Shown piece by piece: positions 54,968 through 64,000 of a stretch of DNA of 64,000 nt. Location: assembly GCA_035771175.1 (NCBI GenBank), contig CM069605.1:17190288-17254287 (forward strand), read 5' to 3'. The number at the start of each line of letters is the position of its first letter. Position 1 is the stretch's first letter. Position numbers and translations under genes: made by a program. Under the pieces are notes generated by a model. That model was not told where the DNA came from. It was given only the letters and a program-made list of their open reading frames with translations, and made no database searches. This DNA is from Paratinospora sagittata. Lineage: Eukaryota > Streptophyta > Magnoliopsida > Ranunculales > Menispermaceae.

Positions 54968-56366
54968 AATTTCTGTCAGTGTCGAAGCTATCTCTCGACA
55001 TATGCAAATCCCCATAGAAAACAAGATCATTGACCCACATGAACCCCAGGCCCTCATTGAGATCATTGAAACAAAGGAAAAACTATTCAACTCCCTCATC
55101 GAAAAGGCGTACACCGAAAAGACATACGCCCGCCTCCCAAATAATCTCCTAAAACTAACTCTTGCAGGCCTTGGGAAGGTTGTAATCGATAACATCCTGC
55201 CTGAAGTAATGAGTAGGAGTACAATGAAAAGGGCTCAACTTCTGATCCTATACTGCATAAACCATAAAATCTTCATCTCCCTGCCTCACATCATCATCTA
55301 ACAAATGGCAAGAGTAACACAAAACCCTACGAGAAAGGAATACCTCAGTTATGGAGCTTCAATCATGAAGATACTAACTGAGGCAAACCTAGATAGCTTT
55401 GATAATTCCTCTATACCAATTACAAGCAAAGTTGCACTACCCTCAATTTCCAAAACCTTCAACTCAAGAGGAAGAGTAACCGACGAAGAAGTATTTGGTG
55501 ACACTTCTGAGGAAAACAACGAAAGAGCTAGTGATAACACAAAGTGTTGTCGATGAAAAAGTCGGCGCAAGATTCCTACTAGAGGAACACCAAATAAAGA
55601 ATCAAGTCAGAGGATTGAAGGGAACTCAGAACCAAACAATGAACAACCCAGTCAGCAATGGATCACGGCGGAAGAAATCTTTGGGAATCAAGAAGGAAAT
55701 GTTGATGAAACCAACCCAGATCTAGGCGGACAGGGAGTTCCGGTAAACCCAACTTTCTGGAACCCCCCGGCTCAAGGGAATATGATGCCTCAAGGGTTTC
55801 CAACTTAGGAAGTACCCTTCCAATCGGCTCCATAATTCCCTATGTGACAACCACCTCAATTTTAGGCAGCACTGTACTTCGAAAGATAGGATACCCCAAC
55901 GAGTCAATATTTTCAAAGTATTCTGACTCAAGCAAATCTAAACTTCTAAGAAGTTCCGGTGAAGCAAACTTCTCGTAGGCCAACTCCGGGAGGTTCTTCA
56001 CAAGTGTTCAGATCTGCCAATCAAACCAACTACCCTCCACCAATGGGTTAGCCATCCGGCCAACAATTTCTAATAATGCCCACAGCTTACCCTCTGTCAA
56101 TGGGACAACCTGCCTACCCTCCTCCTATGAGACAGGCGACCTACCCTCCACCTATGGGACAAACGGCCTACCATCCGTCGATGGGACAACCAGCCAATCA
56201 AGATGATCCATATCAAACCATTCTCACTGAAATGCATAATGGGTTTAGAGTTGTGATGGATCGGATCCAACTCATAGAAGATCAGCAGGACGCTTCACAG
56301 CCTTCTTCTAGTAGTCAATCCACAACTAGTCAGAGAACTAGGCTGAGCCGTAAGCAGGGAAATTAG
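54968..56366 (+). pseudogene. ORF0 of element G, remainder
   Basis: Resumes with sequence that overlaps the left part. Conserved stretches: RLPNNLLKLTLAGLGKVV, RAQLLILYCINHKIFISLPH, RVTQNPTRKEYLSYGASIMK. After stops the Pro/Gln-rich region is expanded here into repeated PPMGQ-type units (56076-56190). The frame ends with a Ser/Thr/Arg tail at 56366. Several stops and frameshifts. Confidence 0.8.
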
Positions 56367-57115
56367 ACAAATTACTAGCATTGTAAAAAAAATTTCACTA
56401 TGAATGAAATGTTTTGTTTGAGACTATGTTTGGTGGGACGACTTACGACCACTATTTTCTTTTGTATCACTAACTTTGGAGTGGTACGAGACACAACAAA
56501 ATTGGAAGATAATAAATAAAACTTGGAAGAAAGAAAACCACAACCTTGTGTGAAAAAACATCTGGGGAAAGTTGAAACACTAACATTATCACTAAGTTTA
56601 CACGGTATGGGACGAGTAAACTTGGACGATACTATTAGTGAACTCCTCTCCAACCGATGTTTTGTAGAGACCTTGTTCATACAGCTTAACTTGGTTGAAC
56701 CCCTTATTACCAAATTCATGTGGTATGGGACACAGGAATTTGGATAATAATCGAAAAAACTAAGGAAAAGAGTTTGAACGCATAAGAATGCAATAGAACA
56801 TTAAATTGGGGCATTTACCTAGGTAAGTATGTTTACAAAAATCAGAATCAAAATATTTGAAATACTTTCAAAATTTTATACTTATTATGTAAACACTCTA
56901 ACCTTGTTTTATTCCTTGGCCAAACATACAAGGCACTTAAGATTCTTTGATTCCTCACCAATACCTTATACCATGCCTAGAAAAATAGGTGGTTTTATAT
57001 TTGTAGAACTCTTAAATCTATGAATTGTTGAGAATATCATATCATTGTACTTGGCTATATTTCATGGGAAAAATTCCTAAAAGAATAGTTCTATCTTCTC
57101 CTTGCCAGTGAAAAA
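56367..57115 (+). other. Structured spacer between ORF0 and gag in element G
   Basis: Hairpin units at 56472-56503, 56594-56623 and 56712-56741. The second has a perfect 8-base stem AAGTTTAC/GTAAACTT. CTCCTTGCCAG ends at 57108, 7 bases before the gag ATG. Confidence 0.75.
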
Positions 57116-59917
57116 ATGCAAACAAGAAGAAGAGAAAGCCACGCATCGTTCGTCCAACAGAGGAGCCACCTTCTAAGATACAAAATTAGGACCCACTGCC
57201 TCTAAGGACGGAACAGGCCACACACGACATTGCCACCACTTCTGGACAGGTAGTGCCACTTCAACAACACCCTTCACCATGACTTCGGGCATAGAGCACT
57301 ACTTCGTCGGATTCATTGAGGCGATGAAAGTGGTCGTACAAACAGTCGTCCATGAGACTGTGTCTCTGTCCTGGTACCTGTTTGATCTGGGTTGGAGAAC
57401 CAAACCAACCAGATCATTAAATACAAAAGGCTATAACCCCTTTCTTTTGCAGGCACCATTGATGCGGACGAAGGACCAAAATGTCTTGATGAGTAGAAAA
57501 AAGCTCTTGAGGCTATGAGAGTCTATGAGGATCAAAAAATTCCACTAGCTTCTTACCAACTTGTTGGTGGAGCTAATTTCTGGTGCAAAATGGTGAAGGA
57601 AGACCGAAGGGTCAATGCAACAGACATGATTTGGCTGGAATTCGAGTCATTGTTCATTGATGAATACTTCCCTGGCGCAGTGAAGAGGCAAAGAAGCCAG
57701 GAGTTCACCAGACTCTACCAGGGCAGCATGACAGTCCTAGAGTATGCTGTCAAGTTCAAAAAACTATTTTTCTTCTCTCTCTCCACCATCTCAACAGAGC
57801 GAGATAAGGGTGAGAAATTCTACAATGGCCTTCGTCTAGACATTCGACAGACCCTGTCAATCTTGGATCTCAAGAACTACAGGGAGCTAGTCAATATGGC
57901 CATGAACTTTGAGCAAGAGAAAATGGAGCAAGAGCATAGAAAGAATAAGGGAAAACGGGTGGGAGATTTTTCCCAGCAGGGAACTCAACAGGGCAAATGG
58001 AAGAAACCCTATCAGGGTGCAAACCCAGCCCTCCCAGCCCTCGTGCACAAACATGAGGCCACTGCACTTGCGGCTGAAACTTTTAACCTTGGCCAGGAGG
58101 GTTTTAAAAATCATAGCAGAAGAGGTCGGAATGGCAAGGGTGGTCGTCGCAATTGCAATGACAGAAGTGGTAGCCAACAACACCATAATCAACACAGCCA
58201 ACAAAACAAATAACAAACGCCTCAACATCATAAAATGTCTTGTTACAACTTCGGCCAGCAGGGCCATGTAAAAAGGCTCTATCCCCACCTTTTACAACAA
58301 CAACAGCTAGTTCCTACAGTCCCAGTCTAGCAAGCCCCACCTGCTGCTAACGCCCAGCCCAGGCAGAACCAACAAAACTAGGGCCAAAGGCAACAAGGAA
58401 GAGCCTATGTCGCGGCTCAGCATCCCCTTCCTGATGATAATAATGTGGTGGAAGGTACATTTTCCTTGTTCAATACAATGGTACATGTAATATTAATTCG
58501 GGTTCTACTCATTCTTTTATATCTTTTGCATTGGTAACACAATTAGGTTTGCAACTTGAACCAACCAACTTCACTATCTATGTCTCAACACCAATAGGAC
58601 CTAGTACTGACATTAACGAGAAATGTTCTAGATGTGAACTTAGAATGTCAGGGGTAGATAATCCATATAGATCTCATAGTCATGAATATAGAAGACTTTG
58701 ACATCGTTCTCGGCATGGATTGGCTGACACTGCTAGACTCTAAGATCGACTGTCTAAAGAAGCAAGTCCATATAACCTTACCTACCAGAGAAGAAGTCAA
58801 GTTCCAAGGCACTCGAAAATGGATACACAACTCAACTGTCTCAATCCTCAAAGTAAAACTCCAATCTATATCCATTTGTGACAACAATGAGCTACCACCA
58901 CCATACCCTCTCGATGTGCACGACATCGAGGTCATATCTAAATTTCCAAAAGTTTTTCTGAACTACCTTCTTGGTCTACCTCCAGTTCAAGAATTCGATT
59001 TTAAGATCAAACTCATATCAGGGACTGAACCCATCTCATTTCCACCATACAGAATGCCCAACGTCGATCTGGTTGAGTTTGACAAACAACTGAAGAAATT
59101 GGAGATTACGGGCTTCATAGGAAAAGCTCATCACCCTAGGGCGTTCCAGTTCTATTCGTTAGCAAAATGGATGGTTCCTTATGACTTTGCATCGATTATC
59201 GCAAGTTGAACAATGTAACCATCAAGAGCAGATACCCATTGCCCAGGATTGATGACTTGTTTGACTAACTTAGAAATGTCAAATACTTCTCTAAGATTGA
59301 TATACGATCCGACTATCATCAACTCTGGATTAGAGAGTCGGACATCAATAAAACAACTTTCAGAACTCGATATGATCATTACGAGTTCAGGGTCATGCCA
59401 TTTGGTCTAACTAACGCACCTGCAACGTTCATGGATGTGATGAATCATATCTTCAGACCATATTTAGACCGATTCGTGGTGGTGTTTGTAGCTGATATCT
59501 TGGTGTACTCACCAACAAAGGAAGATCATAAGATGCACCTCAGGATTGTCCTTCAAACCTTACGACACCATCAACTATATGCAAAGTTGAGTAAGTGCAA
59601 ATTTTGGGCAAAGAAAGTTCAATTCCTAGGTCATGTGGTCTCAGGCAATGGCATAGAAGAGGATCCTTCAAAGGTTGAAGCAGTTTTAAATTGGAAATAC
59701 CCTACCAGTGCAACTCAAATTCGGAGTTTTCTAGGTTTTGCTGGTTAATACAGACACTTCATCAAGGACTTCTCCAAGATTGCTGAACGTATGGCCAAAC
59801 TCACTCAGAAGGACACACGATTCATCTGGAATGCAGCATGTGAATCATCATTCCTACAATTGAAAAAGCACCTCACGACAGCAACAATACTAATCACGCC
59901 AAGAAATGGAGTTGGAT
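57116..59917 (+). pseudogene. gag-pol: Element G gag-pol, truncated and inactivated
   Basis: Starts MQTRRRE.. at 57116 with early frameshifts; gag core open at 57515-58213 (LYQGSMTVLEYAVKFKKL). Zinc knuckle reads CYNFGQQGH and has lost the second and last Cys. Protease has NSG in place of DSG (about 58490). RT carries the same one-base shift as B upstream of the LRLCID region, then [10 protein letters not shown] with Ala in place of the first catalytic Asp (59491-59493). It ends in early RNase H (ILITPRNGVGL) where the LTR of C begins. Confidence 0.9.
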
Positions 59918-61674
59918 TATAACGCCCCGTACATTTGAGCCGAACATAATCGTTGACTTATATGTATTGTCAGACGTATTTATATACGTATACGTGTACG
60001 ATGGTCTTCGATCAATGTATTTGTGTGTATTTAACTTAAAATAGTGTAATTGAGTGGTTTATGGGTGATTGGTATCATTGGATGTCATTGGTATCATGAA
60101 AAACCCTTTAAAAACGAAAATATGAATTTTAGAACGCGAGAAGCAACTTCTCTCCGTCTGCAACTTTTAAAAAAAATAAATAAATAAATAAAATGAGACG
60201 GTTGCATGTTGTTGAAACATGTGTCTTAACTAATTTTAGCCACTTAATTGATGAATTAAACACGTATGAGCATTGTTAAGGTATTTCTGATGGGTTTAAT
60301 TGTATGCTTTGTTGGATGATTATAATTTGGAATATTCAATTAGTATAATTGAGAATGTTTGAATTATATAATTGTAGAATTTGGTATAGAAAGTTGAACA
60401 ATTGATGATGATTGTACATATTGGAACGATGCTAGCATGTTGGTGATTCTGGGAAGAAATTGTTCTTGGTGAACATTCTCTGTTGGACATTGTTGAATTG
60501 TGCAATTAAAATGTTGATGATAATATGATGATCAGTAAATACTTGTGCTGGGAAAAGAGATGAATGCAAGTGAAGTGGCATTAACTTAGTAAAATTGGCA
60601 ATTGAACTAGTATAGTATCAAATCACTATGAGTATTTCTCCTTGACTTGGTCCCTTATATGGCATTGTATATATGTGCAAATGATTTGAATGTAAGCATC
60701 ATAAGTATTCAATTGATTCTAACATTTTATTGAAACTCATGAAATGTTTTAGCATGGAAGTATGTTAGACCTGCAAAGGCAAGTCAAACATGAGTTCATT
60801 TGGTTTGGAATTAGTCTCGGATGAGTGTTAAAAACGACCTCGTTGTGCAGTGGACTGTCCTAACTAGGATTGTAAATCCTAGAAATGATGAATAATGAGT
60901 AATGAGAGGTTGTGGCTACCTTGTAGAGGCCATACAGAGGGTTAGACCCGCTCTATTACTTTGAAGGTGGGAGATTGAGATTTCATTGGAAAACTGTGCA
61001 TGTTTTGTGAAATTATTGCATGAAATCCTCAATGTATATTATGAGCATGTATGTGTTATTTTAATATTGCATATTAGTTTTGTTATGCTTTTTAATGTTT
61101 TAATTACATGTTTACATAAATGCATATGAATGCCATCATAGGATGTACTCACTGAGCTTGTTGTAGCTCACCCAATTTCCTCCAATATTTCAGGTAAGGG
61201 CTTAAAGGCAAACGATGGATAGAGATTCTTCAATCTTGCTTTGAATGTATGTATATATGGAGGGAATGGTTTAGACTTGTTTCTTTTGATATGTATAAGT
61301 ATCGCGTAATATATATGTTATCACTTAGATGAGTGGAGTGATAATATGGATGATAGCTGGTATATTGGGTTATGAGTTGTTAGTATGATAATGATATGAA
61401 ATGATGTAAATAGTTTTGATCATGGTTTGGTAGTTAGATGTGAATAATCATGTGTGTGGTAAAAATGGGTAAGGTGTATATCTATGATTTGAAATGTTGG
61501 TTATTAGGGAATTTGTTAATTGTCCATTTGATGGGGACATGATGCCGAAATTTTTGAAAATTGTGTATAAAAGTTGAGGCTGACAGTGTATTGTACACTG
61601 TATACAAGGAATGCACAATGTATAGTACGCTGTGCCGGTCATGACATCACCCCTACGTCAACGGCGTTGTGACA
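59918..61674 (+). mobile_element. Element C LTR (chromovirus family 2)
   Basis: It starts TATAACGCCCCGTACATTTG (expected TGTAAC, so the TG has become TA) and ends GGCGTTGTGACA, 1757 bp. Landmarks: TACGTATACGTGTACG near the start, GAACGCGAGAAGCAACTTCTC patch (60132-60152), the perfect hairpin TGAGCTTGTTGTAGCTCA (61153-61170), CCAATATTTCAGG ending near 61193, and GCCGGTCATGACATCAC near the end. It is inserted in RNase H of element G. Confidence 0.9.
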
Positions 61675-61678
61675 GTCT

Positions 61679-61690
61679 TGGTATCAGAGA
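61679..61690 (+). other. Primer binding site of element C
   Basis: TGGTATCAGAGA four bases after the LTR. Confidence 0.88.
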
Positions 61691-61715
61691 AGGTTAGGTT
61701 GAAAAAACACAGGTT

Positions 61716-64000
61716 AGGTTGGTACAAAGCCTATTTCTATTCCACCTATAAAATGGCACCAAAGGAGTTGCAGGAACTCAAAGTGCAGTTAGATGAATTG
61801 ATAACTAAAGTTATTACCCCAAGTATGTCACCCTGGAGTGCACCTGTATTGTTTGTGAAGAAAAAAGATGGAAGTCTGAGGTTATGTATTGATTATAGAC
61901 AGTTGAACAGGGTGACAGTGAAGAACAAGTATCCTTTACCTCATATTGATGATTTGTTTGACCAGTTGAATGGTGCAAAATTCTTTTCTAAGATCAATTT
62001 GCGATATGGTTACCATCAACTGAGAATTCGGGAAGAGGATGTACCAAATACTGCTTGCAGAACAAGATATGGTCATTACGAATTTCTTGTGATGCCTTTT
62101 GGACTGATTAATGTACCAACCACGTTTATGGACTTGATGCAAAGGTATTTAAACCATATTTGGACCAGTTTATCATTGTGTTCATATATGACATTCTCAT
62201 TTATTCCAAGACTCAGGAGGAACATGAGTAACACCTCTGAATCACTTTGAAGACACTGAGAGAGCATCGGTTGTATGCTAAGTTCAATAAATGTGAGTTC
62301 TGGATAAATGAGGTGAGACTTTTAGGTCATGTGGTTAGTGCAGACGATATATCTATTGATTCTGCTAAGGTCGAGGTAATTATAAATTGGCCAAGACCAA
62401 CCACAGTGACAGAGATTCACAGTTTTCTCGGTGTGGCTGGTTATTACATAAGGTTTGTGGAGGAATTTTCTAAATTGGCTACTCCACTTACTAGGCTAAC
62501 TCAAAAAAAATGTGTCATTTGTGTGGACTCCAACATGTGAGGATGTTTTCACTGAATTGAAGAAAAGGCTGACTTCTGCTCCAGTTTTAGTGCTCCCATA
62601 ACCTGGAAAAGAGTTAGTGATTTACACTAATGCTTCACATTCAGGTTTGGGATGTGAATTGATGCAGGAGGATAGGGTGATTGCTTATGGCTTATGCATC
62701 TAGACAGTTGAAGGTGCATGAGAAAAGCTACCCCGTTCATGATTTGGAGCTAGCAGCAGTAGTTTTTGCATTGAATTTATGGAGACATTACCTCGATGGG
62801 GAAAGGCTAACATTGTATTAAGACCACAAGAGTTTGAAATATTTGTTTGACCAGAAAGAACTAAATATGAGACAGTGTAAATGGCTAGAATTCCTGAAGG
62901 ATTATGACTTCACTCTGGAGTATCATCTTGGAAAAGCCAACGTAGTAGTCGATGCACTGGGCAGGAAACGTGTTGAAACAGGTGTGGTAGCATGTCAGAT
63001 GGCCCATGAGTGGTGAGTTTTGGAGATAGTGACTATGATGAGTGTCCTCTTTGTGGCTCCACACGCAGATGCATATCCAGTTGACAAATTCTCATATTCA
63101 GAGGATTAAGGATATGCAACAACATGATCCTGATCTTCGTATGTATGATGCTTGGGCAGATAATACTGATAGAGTTGAGTGGCAAAGAGGTCCAGATGGT
63201 GTCTTGCGTTATCAGGGGAGATGAGTACCCGCAAATAGAGAATTGAGGGCAGAGTTGTTACAGAAGGCACACAGATCTCAGTATACCATTCACCCAGGGT
63301 CTACTAAACTATATCATGATTTTAAAAAAACCATTTGGTGGCATGGGATGAAGAAAAGTATAGTTTAGTTCGTGCGAAAATGTGAAATGTGTCAGCAAGT
63401 AAAAGTTGAACGCCAGAGACCAGGAGGCCAGATGCAACCATTATCCATTCCAGAATGGAAATGGGAGCATATTACTATGGATTTTATCACAGGGCTGCCC
63501 GGATCTCAAGGTAGATATGACGCAATCTGGGTGATTGTTGATAGATTGACCAAGTCAGCCCACTTTCTTCCAATGAACACCAGAGACTCGGTTGACAGAT
63601 TGAGCAGATTATATGTTCGGAAGATTATGAGATTACATGGAGTACCTGTTTCTATTGTATCAGATAGAGATCCGTGTTTTACTTCGAGTTTTTGGTAGGC
63701 CATGCAGACTCGATTTGGTACTCATCTCCGTCTTAGTACAACATTTCATCTTCAGACTGATGGTTAGACTGAGAGGGTGATTCAAATGCAAGAAGATATG
63801 CTCAAATCTTGTACATTAGAGTTTGGTTGGACTTGGAGAGAAAGTTTACCATTGTGTAAATTTGCTTATAACAACAGCTATCTGGCCAGTATAGGTATGG
63901 CACCTTATGAGGCCTTGTATGGTAGGCCATGTAGATTTCTGACTTGTTGGTATGAAGTGGGAGAATCACAGTTATTGGGGCCGAAAGTTGTTGTTGATCA
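61716..64000 (+). pseudogene. pol: Element C pol remnant (RT, RNase H, integrase), gag and protease deleted
   Basis: Only about 25 bases after the PBS the sequence enters RT (GTKPISIPP, then after a one-base loss [12 protein letters not shown]). RT contains [15 protein letters not shown] and the motif region FIYDILIYS, where the first catalytic Asp is Tyr (62187-62189). It continues into RNase H ([18 protein letters not shown], 62834-63016) and the integrase zinc region ([19 protein letters not shown]) with [15 protein letters not shown] and [16 protein letters not shown]. The catalytic Glu region runs to the window end. Stops near 62251, 62538, 63014, 63222 and 63697. The domains are of Tekay/Del type but clearly diverged from family 1. 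Gag, protease and early RT are missing. Confidence 0.88.

Overview
The window looks like heterochromatic, intergenic DNA from a flowering plant with a large, retrotransposon-rich genome (probably a eudicot; species not determinable from sequence alone). I found no convincing host gene, tRNA or rRNA. Almost everything can be assigned to nested LTR retrotransposons: Tekay/Del-like Ty3-gypsy chromoviruses (family 1: elements A, B, E and G; family 2: element C plus several isolated LTRs), Athila-like Ty3-gypsy elements, and SIRE/Maximus-like Ty1-copia LTRs. A decayed endogenous pararetrovirus (Caulimoviridae-like) and a hAT-like MITE are also present.

Layout. 1-2240: minus-strand Copia remnant. 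2290-4080: endogenous pararetrovirus remnant. 4090-7105: gag-only Athila-like element; its LTR start is followed by a head-to-head inverted copy (6775-7527). 7528-8450: SIRE-like LTR. 8705-12498: long minus-strand gypsy LTR holding a MITE and a triplicated 303-bp unit. 12499-13124: another LTR fragment. 13125-15715: truncated chromovirus E (minus). 15716-16154, 30589-31220 and 33186-33925: one old Athila element (D) split by element A and a solo LTR. 16155-30583: complete two-LTR chromovirus A (minus) with a 5-bp TSD, itself split by a solo LTR (25251-28119). 33926-37360: LTR and internal fragments. 37361-48533: rearranged chromovirus B (plus). 48534-51355: minus-strand Athila pol. 51356-59917: chromovirus G (plus), interrupted by an Athila-like solo LTR (53467-54967) and cut by chromovirus C (59918-64000, running off the window).

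Family 1 has the order LTR - initiator-Met PBS - extra ORF (ORF0, about 524 aa) - structured spacer - gag-pol with C-terminal chromodomain - small 3' ORF - polypurine tract - LTR. ORF0 is intact in A and decayed in B and G, but its start context, position and protein sequence are recognisably the same in all three. Between ORF0 and gag each copy has three hairpin-forming units around the same loop sequence, and a splice-acceptor-like sequence sits 7-8 bases before the gag ATG. These shared features are the best candidates for undescribed biology here. Almost all gag-pol reading frames carry stops or frameshifts, so no autonomous element is intact.
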